DNA of 64,000 bases, taken from contig NZ_AHIL01000008.1 of NCBI RefSeq assembly GCF_000241525.1, forward strand, positions 38,955 through 102,954. The letters are read 5' to 3'. The DNA comes from Comamonas testosteroni ATCC 11996. Its GTDB lineage: Bacteria; Pseudomonadota; Gammaproteobacteria; Burkholderiales; Burkholderiaceae_C. Within the stretch, counting starts at the first letter, position 1, and every line of letters begins with the position of its first letter. A model generated the notes under the pieces. It was given only the letters and a program-made list of their open reading frames with translations, did not search any database and was not told the DNA's origin. The position numbers and the translations under genes are program-made. Of the stretch, positions 1 to 9,082 are shown in pieces.

Positions 1-1024
<1,024 letters not shown>

Positions 1025-1036
1025 GATGTACCCCTT

Positions 1037-1129
1037 TCACAGACGCGCCAGGGCGCGCACAAAGCCCAGCAGTCCGACAAAGCAGACCACCGTCAGGCTC
1101 ACAAAAATCAGGTCTTGCAGCACTTGCAT
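1037..1129 (-). CDS. Second single-helix mini-protein of the kdp operon
   Basis: A 30-residue ORF lies between kdpF and kdpA, 12 bases from kdpA. It starts MQVLQDLIFVSLTVV and ends FVRALARL. GAAGGGGGCGCC just before the ATG at 1129 supplies a ribosome binding site. It is one hydrophobic helix with a basic C-terminus. I recall similar 25-30 residue peptides (DLIF..LTV..F....FVR...RL pattern) near kdpF in other phyla, but cannot confirm homology here. It may be a second accessory subunit of the Kdp complex. It is far below usual gene-calling length. Confidence 0.6.
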   Translation of the reverse strand: MQVLQDLIFVSLTVVCFVGLLGFVRALARL

Positions 1130-1139
1130 GGCGCCCCCT

Positions 1140-1235
1140 TCAGAATTTCTCGGGGCGCAGCAGCGCATAGCCCAAATAGGCAAACAGCCCCAGCGCCGTC
1201 AGGGCGGCCAGGGCTTCAATCCAGGTGATGGTCAT
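1140..1235 (-). CDS. kdpF: KdpF-like small subunit of the Kdp potassium pump
   Basis: A 31-residue ORF beginning MTITWIEALAAL and ending YLGYALLRPEKF. KdpF is a single transmembrane helix of about 29 residues that stabilises KdpABC; the family's C-terminal pattern (Y-L-x-Y-A-L-x-x-x-E-x-F) is visible. GGGAGGAATG immediately upstream gives a strong Shine-Dalgarno. It is the first gene of the operon, 108 bases after the MFS gene end, and the mini-ORF at 1037-1129 and kdpA follow. The size is normal for the family. Confidence 0.8.
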   Translation of the reverse strand: MTITWIEALAALTALGLFAYLGYALLRPEKF

Positions 1236-1343
1236 TTCATTCCTCCCGCAAGCCGTTCACGCGGCTTGATTGCGATGGAGGAACTGTAGAAATTCGCCCG
1301 TCAAGAACGGGTAGAGATTGGACGTGTCGGTATCAAGACGGCA

Positions 1344-2618
1344 TCAAGAAGCGGCCCGATTCGCGGCCGCAGCCTTGGCCAGCCACTGAACGCGCCAGGC
1401 CAGCATGCTGACCAGCGCCAGCACAGCCAGGGCCACGGAGCCCACGCCCGTCCAGCCCCAGCGCGACCAGAACCAGCCCGCCCCGGCCCCCAGTACGCTG
1501 GAGCCCATGTAGTAGCCCCAGAGGTATAGCGACGATGCGTGCCCCTTGGATTGCGTGGCCAGCCGTCCCACCCAGCCGCTGGCCACCGAATGCGCGACAA
1601 AGAAGCCGGCCGTCAGCAGGACCATGCCGGCCACGATGGCAGCCAGGGGCTGCAACAGGGTCAGAACCACGCCGGCGGCCATCAGCAAAGTGCCTGCAAT
1701 CAGCACCGGGCCGCGACCCAGCCTGTCGGCCAGCCCCCCGGCAATCGGCGACGCCGCCGTGCCCAGCAGATAGGCATAGAAGATATGGCTGATCTGCAGC
1801 TGGCTCAGACCATAGGGCGATGCGCTGAGCAGAAAGCCGGCATAGTTGTAGATGCTGACAAACACGCCCATCAGGCCGAAGGCGATCAGGAACAGCAGCG
1901 GCAGGCCCGGGTGGCGCAGATGCCGGCCCCAGGCCTGCAGGTGGTAACGGGCACCCAGCCCGGTCTTCTTGATGAAGTTGCGCGAGTTGGGCAGCAGCCA
2001 GACAAAGCCCAGGGCCGCCAACAGGTCAAGCACCGAAAGCGCAGCCATGGCGTGGCGCCAGCCCCAGAACTCGGTCATGGCGCTCATGCCGACCCGGCCC
2101 AGCATTCCGCCCAGCGCCGTGCCGCCCACATACAGGCCCATGGCAAAGCCCAGGCCGGGCGGATCGATCTCTTCGGACAGATAGGCCATGGCCACGGCGG
2201 GCACGCCGCCCAGCAGCAAGCCCTCCAGCGCGCGTGCGGCCAGCAGCGCATGCCACTGCGGCATAAACGAAGCCAGCAGATTGCACAGCGCCGCCAGGGC
2301 CATGGAGATGAACATCAGCTTGCGCCGCCCCAGCCCCTCGGACAAGGCCCCTGCCAGCACGATGGAGCCGGCCAGGCAGGCCGTGGATACCGACAGCGCC
2401 AGCGCGCTCTGGGCCGGACTGACGGCAAAGCTGTGGGCCAGCTCGGGCAGCAGCGGCTGCACGCAGTACAGCAGGGAGAAGGTGGCAAACCCCGCCAGGA
2501 ACAGCGCCACGCTGACCCGCCAGTACTCGGGCGTGCCGCGCTTGATCCATACCGGGGCGGCAGAAGCTGGAGGCTGGGCGGGTAAGGATGTGTTCACATC
2601 CTGCGGGGCGCTGTTCAT
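1344..2618 (-). CDS. MFS transporter, YnfM/arabinose-efflux-like
   Basis: A 12-helix major facilitator protein of 424 residues from the ATG at 2618 (MNSAPQDVN). An in-frame ATG at 2735 would add 39 residues of low-hydrophobicity sequence, and neither start has a convincing ribosome binding site. The loop 2-3 signature region reads GALSEGLGRRK, and the matching C-terminal half has GGLADRLGRGP. The first helix (FLAGFATFSLLYCVQPLLP) is typical of the YnfM-like group of proton-driven exporters. The substrate cannot be told. It lies just upstream of kdpF on the same strand, but a 108-base gap makes cotranscription uncertain. Confidence 0.85.
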   Translation of the reverse strand: MNSAPQDVNTSLPAQPPASAAPVWIKRGTPEYWRVSVALFLAGFATFSLLYCVQPLLPELAHSFAVSPAQSALALSVSTACLAGSIVLAGALSEGLGRRKLMFISMALAALCNLLASFMPQWHALLAARALEGLLLGGVPAVAMAYLSEEIDPPGLGFAMGLYVGGTALGGMLGRVGMSAMTEFWGWRHAMAALSVLDLLAALGFVWLLPNSRNFIKKTGLGARYHLQAWGRHLRHPGLPLLFLIAFGLMGVFVSIYNYAGFLLSASPYGLSQLQISHIFYAYLLGTAASPIAGGLADRLGRGPVLIAGTLLMAAGVVLTLLQPLAAIVAGMVLLTAGFFVAHSVASGWVGRLATQSKGHASSLYLWGYYMGSSVLGAGAGWFWSRWGWTGVGSVALAVLALVSMLAWRVQWLAKAAAANRAAS

Positions 2619-2807
2619 GAGGGAAAGATGAGGGCCGAAGACTAGGCCCCTATTGTGCTGCGCATCTGCCAGTTTCCGGAGCCAGCGGCCTTGGGCAATG
2701 ACGTCGCCCGGCCCGCATTTCCGCAGCATCTCCAAGAATTGGCCCTGCCGTTAAAATAAGCGCCCTCAAGACTTATTCACAGGTCTGCCCTGCATGGGTG
2801 CGGGCCT

Positions 2808-2864
2808 GGTGCGGCAAACGAACCGCCGCACCTTTTGTTGTCACAGCCGGCGTTCTCCGGCTGT
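2808..2864 (+). promoter_or_regulatory. Two tandem hairpins in the prfC leader; first resembles a terminator/attenuator
   Basis: Hairpin 1 pairs GGTGCGGC (2808-2815) with GCCGCACC (2825-2832) and is followed by TTTTGTTG, so it looks like a rho-independent terminator read in the plus direction. Hairpin 2 pairs ACAGCCGG (2843-2850) with CCGGCTGT (2857-2864) and ends about 20 bases before the GTG proposed for prfC. An A/T-rich TTAAAATAAG at 2751-2760 could hold a -10 box, though no good -35 is visible. No upstream plus-strand gene needs terminating here, so attenuation of prfC or a short RNA is possible. Confidence 0.45.
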
Positions 2865-2883
2865 ATTTACAGCTCTCAATACT

Positions 2884-4512
2884 GTGTCATACGCCCCAGA
2901 AACCCGGCGCCGTCGTACGTTCGCCATCATCTCCCACCCGGACGCGGGTAAGACCACGCTGACCGAAAAGCTGCTGCTGTTCTCGGGCGCGATCCAGATT
3001 GCCGGCGCCGTCAAGGGCCGCAAGGCTTCGCGCCACGCCACCTCCGACTGGATGGAAATCGAGAAGCAGCGCGGCATCTCGGTGGCCTCGTCGGTGATGC
3101 AGATGAGCTACCGCGACCATGTGATCAACCTGCTCGACACTCCCGGCCACAAGGACTTCTCGGAAGATACCTACCGCGTGCTGACGGCCGTGGACTCGGC
3201 GCTGATGGTGATCGATGCGGCCAACGGCGTGGAATCGCAGACCCGCCGCCTGATCGAGGTCTGCCGCCAGCGCAACACCCCCATCATCTCCTTCGTCAAC
3301 AAGTTCGACCGTGAAGTGCGCGACCCGCTGGACATCATGGACGAAGTCGAGCGCGAACTGGGCATGCCCTGCTGCCCCATCACCTGGCCCGTGGGTCAGG
3401 GCAAGAGCTTCGGCGGCATCATCAATCTGCGCACGCAGAGCATGACGGTGTTCACGCCCGGCAGCGACCGCGGCCCCAAGGACTTTGAAGTCATTCCGCT
3501 GAGCGAAGGCGACAAGCTGCGCGCGCGCTTTGGCAAGGCTTTCGACGATGCCCTGGAATCCATGGAACTGGCCGTTGGCGCCTCGGCCGAATGGGACCAC
3601 GAGGCCTTCCTGGCAGGCAAGCTGACCCCCGTGTTCTTCGGCTCCGGTGTGAACAACTTCGGTGTGATGGAAGTGCTGGACGCCGTGGTCGACATGTCGC
3701 CCCCGCCCGGCCCGCGCGTTGCCTTCACCGAAGTGAACCGCCAGCGCGCAGAAGTCACCATCAACCCCGAAGACAAGACCTTTGCAGGCGTGGTGTTCAA
3801 GGTGCAGGCCAATATGGACAGCAACCACCGCGACCGCATTGCGTTCGTGCGCGTGGCGTCCGGCAAGTACACCCCCGGCATGAAGATGAAGGTGCAGCGC
3901 ACCGGCAAGGAGCTGCGCCCCACATCCGTGGTGACCTTCATGAGCCAGCGCCGCGAGGCCGTCGACGAGGCCTATGCGGGCGACATCATCGGCTTCACGA
4001 TTCACGGCGGCGTGCAGCTGGGCGACTCCATCACCGACGGCCCCAATCTGCAGTTCACCGGCCTGCCCTTCTTCGCACCCGAAATGTTCATGACCGTGGT
4101 GCTCAAGAACCCGCTGCGTACCAAGCAGCTGCAGCAAGGCCTGATGCAGCTGGGCGAGGAAGGCGCGATCCAGGTCTTCAAGCCCGATGTCGGCGGCAAT
4201 ATGCTGCTGGGCGCTGTGGGTCAGCTGCAGTTCGAAGTGGTGCAGCACCGCCTCAAGACCGAGTACGACTGCGACGTCCGCCTGGAAGGCTGCCAGTACA
4301 CCGGCGCGCGCTGGATCACGGCCGACTCGCCCGCCGAGCTGCGCGAGTTCGAGAACGCCTACCCCATGCGCCTGGCGCATGATGCGGCCGACACCCTGGC
4401 CTATCTGTGCACCAGCCCCTATGACGTGCGCCTGGCGCAGGAGCGTTTCCCCAAGATCCATTTCCACCCGCTGCGCGAGCATGCGGGATTGGCACTGGGC
4501 TCAGCGAACTGA
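2884..4512 (+). CDS. prfC: Peptide chain release factor 3
   Basis: RF3 is the GTPase that ejects RF1/RF2 from the ribosome after termination. From the GTG at 2884 the protein is 542 residues (E. coli RF3 has 529) and begins VSYAPETRRRRTFAIISHPD. G1 is HPDAGKTT, G2 lies in the KQRGIS segment, G3 is DTPGHKDF and G4 is NKFD. The C-terminus QERFPKIHFHPLREH matches the family end. An in-frame ATG at 2794 would add 30 residues and run through both leader hairpins, so it is unlikely. The gene stands alone and is followed by a dispersed repeat rather than a terminator. Confidence 0.95.
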   Translation: MSYAPETRRRRTFAIISHPDAGKTTLTEKLLLFSGAIQIAGAVKGRKASRHATSDWMEIEKQRGISVASSVMQMSYRDHVINLLDTPGHKDFSEDTYRVLTAVDSALMVIDAANGVESQTRRLIEVCRQRNTPIISFVNKFDREVRDPLDIMDEVERELGMPCCPITWPVGQGKSFGGIINLRTQSMTVFTPGSDRGPKDFEVIPLSEGDKLRARFGKAFDDALESMELAVGASAEWDHEAFLAGKLTPVFFGSGVNNFGVMEVLDAVVDMSPPPGPRVAFTEVNRQRAEVTINPEDKTFAGVVFKVQANMDSNHRDRIAFVRVASGKYTPGMKMKVQRTGKELRPTSVVTFMSQRREAVDEAYAGDIIGFTIHGGVQLGDSITDGPNLQFTGLPFFAPEMFMTVVLKNPLRTKQLQQGLMQLGEEGAIQVFKPDVGGNMLLGAVGQLQFEVVQHRLKTEYDCDVRLEGCQYTGARWITADSPAELREFENAYPMRLAHDAADTLAYLCTSPYDVRLAQERFPKIHFHPLREHAGLALGSAN

Positions 4513-4521
4513 GCGTGATCA

Positions 4522-4650
4522 CCCCCTGAGCGGCTTTGCCTAGGTGGCCCCGCCGCTTCCCCCTCTCTGGCGCTACGCGCCGGAGGGGGACGACATCCTC
4601 GCTGCGAGGCGGCTCTTGCTCGATGTCTCTGAGTTGGACCGCGCTAGCTT
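4522..4650 (+). repeat. Dispersed GC-rich repeat, family A, copy 1
   Basis: Starts CCCCCTGAGCGGC, then CCGCTTCCCCCTC, a GAGGGGGACGACATCC core, GCGAGGCGGCTCTTGC and TCTCTGAGTTGG. The same ordered blocks recur at 7441, 33139 (inverted), 40632 and 42565 (inverted). It lies between prfC and the HAD gene. It happens to be open in the HAD frame, so a naive start choice adds a spurious N-terminus. I recall such elements as frequent between genes in Comamonadaceae. Confidence 0.85.
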
Positions 4651-4681
4651 CAGGCGAGGATCAACATCGAGAGAGTTTTCT

Positions 4682-5485
4682 GTGAGCCAAGAATTTCTGC
4701 GTCCTTTGTCTGAACTGCAGACACCTGCCAAGCTGCTGGGCGTGCTGACCGATATCGACGACACGCTGACCACCGACGGCGTGGTGCCCGAGCATGTGGT
4801 GGCCGCCATTGCGCGCCTCAAAGATGCGGGTCTGAAAGTGGTGCCCATCACCGGCCGTCCCGTGGGCTGGAGCGTGCCGTTTGCATCGGCCTGGCCCGTG
4901 GACGCCATCGTGGCCGAGAACGGTGCCGTGGCCCTGCGCCGCAACGCCCAGGGCGGCCTGGACAAGCTCTACCAGCAATCTGCCGATGAGCGCGCCCGCA
5001 ACTTTGCCCGTATGCAGCAGGTACTCGAGCAGATCGAGGCCACCGTGCCCGGCGCCAGCCGCGCCACTGATTCGGCCGGCCGCGAATGCGATATCGCCGT
5101 GGATCACAGCGAGTTCACGAACATGCCCCAGGCACAGATCGATGAATGCGTGGCCATCATGAAGGCGGCCGGCATGAATGCCACCGTCAGCTCCATCCAC
5201 ATCAACGGCTGGTTCGGCGAGCACAACAAGCTCGAAGGCGCGCGCTGGATCACACGCGAGCTGTTCGACATCGATCTGGACGCCACGCTGGCGCGCTGGG
5301 TGTATATCGGCGACTCGACCAACGACCAGCAGATGTTCGAGCACATGCCCCACAGCGTGGGCGTGGCCAATATCGCGCGCTTCGTGCCCCAGCTCAGGCA
5401 TCTGCCGCGCCATGTGACCACGGCCGAGCGCGGCGACGGCTTTGTGCAGCTTGCCGATCAACTGCTGGCTCAGCAAAAAAAGTAG
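4682..5485 (+). CDS. HAD-superfamily (class IIB) phosphatase
   Basis: A 267-residue hydrolase from the GTG at 4682 (VSQEFLRPLSEL), which has GAGAG a few bases upstream. Motif I is LTDIDDTLT with the two catalytic aspartates; VPITGRPVGW is the motif II region, the lysine is in HNKLEGARW, and YIGDSTNDQQMF supplies the motif IV acidic residues. This layout is that of Cof/sucrose-phosphatase-like HADs that dephosphorylate sugar phosphates; the natural substrate is not evident. Upstream in-frame ATG starts lie in the dispersed repeat and are rejected. A repeat hairpin and a terminator follow the stop. Confidence 0.85.
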   Translation: MSQEFLRPLSELQTPAKLLGVLTDIDDTLTTDGVVPEHVVAAIARLKDAGLKVVPITGRPVGWSVPFASAWPVDAIVAENGAVALRRNAQGGLDKLYQQSADERARNFARMQQVLEQIEATVPGASRATDSAGRECDIAVDHSEFTNMPQAQIDECVAIMKAAGMNATVSSIHINGWFGEHNKLEGARWITRELFDIDLDATLARWVYIGDSTNDQQMFEHMPHSVGVANIARFVPQLRHLPRHVTTAERGDGFVQLADQLLAQQKK

Positions 5486-5562
5486 CTGTAGCCGCTTATT
5501 GTTTAATGATTTCAATATCAAAACAATCTGAAATCGTTTGAGAACAAGCGCAAGCAGCTCTC
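5486..5562. repeat. Dispersed A/T-rich inverted repeat, family B, copy 1
   Basis: An imperfect long hairpin directly after the HAD stop codon. Outer arms are TAGCTGTAGCCGCTTATTG against CAAGCGCAAGCAGCT, and inner arms GATTTCA against TGAAATC. Read on the minus strand it shares TTTCAGATTGTTTT with the copy at 22783. The composition is clearly A/T-richer than the surrounding genes. Confidence 0.7.
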
Positions 5563-5568
5563 ATTTTC

Positions 5569-5605
5569 AAAGGCCTCCGTGCTTGCCGGCACAGAGGCCT
5601 TTTTT
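5569..5605 (+). terminator. Rho-independent terminator after the HAD gene
   Basis: Stem GGCCTCCGTGC / GCACAGAGGCC with one internal mismatch, flanked by AAA and a run of six or more T. Confidence 0.85.
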
Positions 5606-5733
5606 GACGCCCATCCATCGCCAAACACGATGCACCCACCCGTACAAGACGACCCCCGGATGCGTAAAAACCCACGGTTGGCACTCACTACAATTTTTGA
5701 TTCATTTCAAAACATTTCTGAGAGACCAACACC

Positions 5734-6720
5734 ATGCGCATGATTCGCCGCACCTTCGTCGCCACGGCCGTGGCAGCAACAGCCGCCCTGACCGCAGGCA
5801 CTGCATTTGCCCAGGGCAAGGAAGTCAAGATCGGCTATGCGCTGGCCGTCAACTCCCACTACGGCGCTGCCGCCAACGCCTGGGCCGAAGGCGTGGAAAA
5901 AGGCACCAACGGTGCCTACAAGTTCAAGCAGTTCCCCGCCTCCGCCCTGGGTGGCGAGCGCGAGCTGATCGAAGGCCTGCAGCTGGGCACCGTGGAAGCT
6001 GCCATCGTCTCCACCGGCGCCCTGAGCAACTTCGTGCCCGATGTGGGCGTGGTGGACATCCCCTTCCTGTTCCGCGACACCCAGCACGCACGTGCCGTGA
6101 TGGACGGCGCCTTCGGTCAGGACCTGCTGGCCAAGTTCCAGAAGCGCGGCCTGATCGCGCTGGCCTGGGGCGAGCAGGGCTTTCGCCATCTGAGCAACAA
6201 CAAGCATGCCGTCAATGGCGTGCCCGACCTCAAGGGCCTGAAGATCCGCGTGACCGAGAACCCCGTGCACATCACGGCCTTCCGTACCCTGGGTGCCTCG
6301 CCCACCCCCATGTCCTGGCCCGAAGTCATCGGTGCGCTGCAGCAAGGCACGATCGACGGCCAGGAGAACCCCATCTCCGTGCTGGTGTCCGCCAAGCTGT
6401 GGCAAGTGCAAAAGCACCTGACCCTGACCTCCCACGTCTATGCCCCCATGGCCCTGATCGTGTCGCCCTCGTTCTGGGGATCGCTGAACGCCGCCCAGAA
6501 GACCGCCTTCACCGAAGCCGCCAAGAAGGGCGCGCTGGCCTCGCGCGCCTTTGTGGACAACGTGGAGAAAAAGGGCGTTGAAGAAGCCAAGGCCAACGGC
6601 ATGAAGGTCGTGGAGAAGGTCGACCAGACCGCCTTCCGCACCGCGCTGGAGCCCGCGTACAAGGAATACGCCAAGAAGTTCGGCCAGAAGACGCTGGACT
6701 CCATCACCGCCGTCAAGTAA
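5734..6720 (+). CDS. dctP: TRAP transporter substrate-binding protein (DctP family)
   Basis: A periplasmic solute receptor of 328 residues. The signal peptide runs MRMIRRTFVATAVAA to about residue 26, with cleavage after AFA. The mature part has the DctP pattern GGERELIEGLQLGTVEAA, an Arg in the IRVTENP segment that in this family salt-bridges the ligand carboxylate, and DGQENPI in the hinge region. Ligands are probably C4-dicarboxylates or other organic acids; the specific one cannot be read. AGAGACC precedes the ATG. dctQ and dctM follow, and a strong hairpin after the stop may keep receptor levels above those of the membrane subunits. Confidence 0.92.
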   Translation: MRMIRRTFVATAVAATAALTAGTAFAQGKEVKIGYALAVNSHYGAAANAWAEGVEKGTNGAYKFKQFPASALGGERELIEGLQLGTVEAAIVSTGALSNFVPDVGVVDIPFLFRDTQHARAVMDGAFGQDLLAKFQKRGLIALAWGEQGFRHLSNNKHAVNGVPDLKGLKIRVTENPVHITAFRTLGASPTPMSWPEVIGALQQGTIDGQENPISVLVSAKLWQVQKHLTLTSHVYAPMALIVSPSFWGSLNAAQKTAFTEAAKKGALASRAFVDNVEKKGVEEAKANGMKVVEKVDQTAFRTALEPAYKEYAKKFGQKTLDSITAVK

Positions 6721-6731
6721 GCACTGCCAAC

Positions 6732-6763
6732 ATGGGCCGGCCTCCGCGGAGGCCGGCCCGTGC
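6732..6763 (+). terminator. Intra-operon hairpin between dctP and dctQ
   Basis: A perfect inverted repeat, GGGCCGGCCTCC paired with GGAGGCCGGCCC around a GC centre, extended by CAT/GTG. It is followed only by GCATTTTCT, so termination should be partial. It probably stabilises the dctP message or attenuates dctQM. Confidence 0.6.
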
Positions 6764-6920
6764 ATTTTCTCCCTCCTGGGCAAGGCAGATCCTTGCCCGG
6801 CTGCGGTCAGCACGAATGGACTTGCGCCAATTCCTGCCGATGATGATGCAGCTCTCAACTTTGTGATGCAGCCAGCTCCTGCGGCGTTCCGTGCCGCTGC
6901 CTCTGCTCACCCCCACTCCT

Positions 6921-7436
6921 ATGCTTGATCGTATCGAACGCATTCTCGTGGCCGGCAATCGCTGGCTGCTGATCTTGCTGCTGCTGGCCATGGCCTGCAT
7001 CGTCTTTGCCAACGTGGTGCTGCGCTACACCACGGGCGACTCCATCGTCTGGGCCGAAGAAGTGGCCCGCCACATGATGATCTGGGTCACTTTCCTGGGC
7101 GCAGGCCTGGTGCTGCGCTTTGGCGGCCATGTGGCCATCGACAATCTGCACCGCAGCGTGAGCGCCCGCAAGGCACAGGCCATGCGCGGCTTTGTCGTGC
7201 TCATTCTGGCGATCTTCTTTGCCGTGATGACCGTGACCTCGTCGCAGTATGTGTACGCCACGCGCTTTCAGACCACGGCGGCCACGGACATTCCGATCTC
7301 CTATATCTACGGCGCCATGCCCGTGGGCTTTGTGCTGATGCTGATCCATCTGCTGTTCATCGCACGCGGCTACATCACCGCTGGCAACTTCGCCGAGTCC
7401 GATGAAATGGATGCGGATGCTGCAGCGTCTATATGA
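6921..7436 (+). CDS. dctQ: TRAP transporter small permease (DctQ family)
   Basis: A four-helix inner-membrane subunit that joins the receptor to DctM. From the ATG at 6921 it has 171 residues (MLDRIERILVAG); an in-frame GTG at 6891 would add ten. Family signatures are FANVVLRY in helix 1 and WAEEVARHMMIWVTFLGA leading into helix 2. No good ribosome binding site is visible for either start. It lies 200 bases after dctP and is separated from dctM by a dispersed repeat. Confidence 0.9.
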   Translation: MLDRIERILVAGNRWLLILLLLAMACIVFANVVLRYTTGDSIVWAEEVARHMMIWVTFLGAGLVLRFGGHVAIDNLHRSVSARKAQAMRGFVVLILAIFFAVMTVTSSQYVYATRFQTTAATDIPISYIYGAMPVGFVLMLIHLLFIARGYITAGNFAESDEMDADAAASI

Positions 7437-7440
7437 AACA

Positions 7441-7550
7441 CCCCCTGAGTCGCTGCGCGCCTTCCCCCTGGAAGGGGGACGACAGCCTAGCTGTGGGGCG
7501 GCGCGGCCGGCATAGGCCCTTGCTCGCTGTCCCTGGCTTGGGTCAGCCCA
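7441..7550 (+). repeat. Dispersed GC-rich repeat, family A, copy 2, inside the TRAP operon
   Basis: CCCCCTGAGTCGC, CTTCCCCCTGGAAGGGGGAC, GACGACAGCC, GGGGCGGCG and TTGCTCGCTGTCCCTGGCTT match copy 1 in order. It begins four bases after the dctQ stop and fills most of the 157-base gap before dctM. Confidence 0.85.
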
Positions 7551-7593
7551 GTTTTATGCGTTGCGCCACGAATCACTGATCGATTGAAACATC

Positions 7594-8880
7594 ATGGGTA
7601 TCACTTTATTTGTTGCCATCATCGCCCTGCTCACGCTGGGCTTTCCGGTGGCGTTTGCGCTGGCCATCTCGGCAGCCCTGGCGGTCTTTGTCGGCGGACG
7701 TTATCCACAGCTGATCGTCTTCAAGGAAATGTTCACGGGCATCGACAGCTTTCCGCTGATGGCCGTGCCCTTCTTCATCCTGGCCGCAGAGCTGATGTCG
7801 GGCGGTGCGCTCACGGCCGTGCTGCTGCGCTTTGCCGCCCAGTTCGTCGGCCATCTGCGCGGCGGCCTGGGCTATGCCAATGTGCTGTCGCTGACCATGT
7901 TCTCGGGCATCTCGGGCTCGGCCCTGGCCGATGCGGCCGGACCCGGCTCCATGATGGTCAAGATGATGGACAAGGCCGGCTACAGCCGCCCCTATGCGGC
8001 CGCGCTGACGGCCAGCACAGCCATCGTCGGCCCCATCATTCCGCCATCGGTGAGCATGATCATCTATGCGCTGCAGGATGAGAACGTGTCCGTGGGCGGC
8101 CTGTTCATGGCTGGCTTCATTCCCGGCATTCTGATCGCGCTGGCCATGGCGGCCGTCAACTGGTGGGTCTGCAAGAAGCGCGACTACCGCAGCACCGAGC
8201 CGCGCCCCTCGGCGCGCGAGATGTGGAGCACCAGCTTCAAGGCCATCCCCGCACTGATGCTCATCGTGCTCATCGTGGTCGGTATCCGCTTCGGCATCTT
8301 CACGCCCACTGAAGCCTCCGTCGTGGCCGTGTTCTATGCGCTGGTCTGCGGCAAATGGGTCTACCGCACGCTCAAGTGGTCGGCCCTGCCCGGCATCCTG
8401 GCGCGTTCGGCCATGCTCACGGCCTCGGTGCTGCTGGTGATGGCGACCTCGGCAGCATTTGCCTGGGTGCTCACGGTGGAAGGCATTCCGCAGTATCTGT
8501 CCGAGCTGATCGTGAGCTGGGAACTCTCGCCCGTCATGTTCCTGATTGCCGTGAACATTCTGCTGCTGGTCTTCGGCATCTTCATGGAGCCACTGCCCGG
8601 CGTGATGATTCTGGTGCCCATTCTCGCGCCCATCGCCTTCAGCCTGGGCATCGATCCCACGCACTTCGCCATGGTGGTGATCGTCAACCTCACGCTGGGC
8701 ATGATCACGCCGCCGGTCGGCGGCCTGCTGTTCGTGACCGCCGTGTCCACGCGCGTGTCCATCACCGAGCTGACGCGCGAGATGCCGCTGTTCCTGCTGG
8801 CCCACTTCGTCGTGCTGTGCCTGCTGACCTTTATCCCCGAGCTGTCGACCTGGCTGCCGCATACGCTGGGCTTTCAGTAA
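7594..8880 (+). CDS. dctM: TRAP transporter large permease (DctM family)
   Basis: A 428-residue, about 12-helix transport subunit. MGITLFVAIIALLTLGFPVA starts the first helix; the family segments GGLGYANVLSLTMFSGISGS, IVGPIIPPSVSMIIYA and LTLGMITPPVGG (sodium/substrate-site repeats of the DctM fold) are all present. Length is normal. It completes a dctPQM set driven by a sodium gradient. It ends 20 bases before a strong terminator. Confidence 0.94.
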   Translation: MGITLFVAIIALLTLGFPVAFALAISAALAVFVGGRYPQLIVFKEMFTGIDSFPLMAVPFFILAAELMSGGALTAVLLRFAAQFVGHLRGGLGYANVLSLTMFSGISGSALADAAGPGSMMVKMMDKAGYSRPYAAALTASTAIVGPIIPPSVSMIIYALQDENVSVGGLFMAGFIPGILIALAMAAVNWWVCKKRDYRSTEPRPSAREMWSTSFKAIPALMLIVLIVVGIRFGIFTPTEASVVAVFYALVCGKWVYRTLKWSALPGILARSAMLTASVLLVMATSAAFAWVLTVEGIPQYLSELIVSWELSPVMFLIAVNILLLVFGIFMEPLPGVMILVPILAPIAFSLGIDPTHFAMVVIVNLTLGMITPPVGGLLFVTAVSTRVSITELTREMPLFLLAHFVVLCLLTFIPELSTWLPHTLGFQ

Positions 8881-8900
8881 AGCGGACTGTGCTGGACCAC

Positions 8901-8933
8901 AAGGCCTGCGTGCATCACGTGGGCCTTTTTTTC
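8901..8933 (+). terminator. Rho-independent terminator after dctM
   Basis: AAGGCC-TG-CGTG / CACG-TG-GGCC stem with loop CAT, followed by TTTTTTT. Confidence 0.9.
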
Positions 8934-9082
8934 GATCAAATAATCGGTGCTGCGGCTCCATGAACACCATGCACCTGCCTTTGCTGAAATGGCGCGGGTG
9001 ATGCGTGATGATGGTGGGGGCTGTTTTGGAAGGACGCGCTGCATGTGCTGCATGCGCCATATCGGCCGCCCTTGCGTGCGCG

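Noticed and set aside
2887..4482. 531-codon open frame antisense to prfC
   Set aside because: Composition (His, Ala, Gln, Gly) is typical of GC-rich antisense shadow; prfC is unambiguous.
4544..4681. N-terminal extension of the HAD phosphatase from an ATG at 4544
   Set aside because: The 46 extra codons are translated repeat A; the GTG at 4682 has a ribosome binding site and starts family-like sequence.
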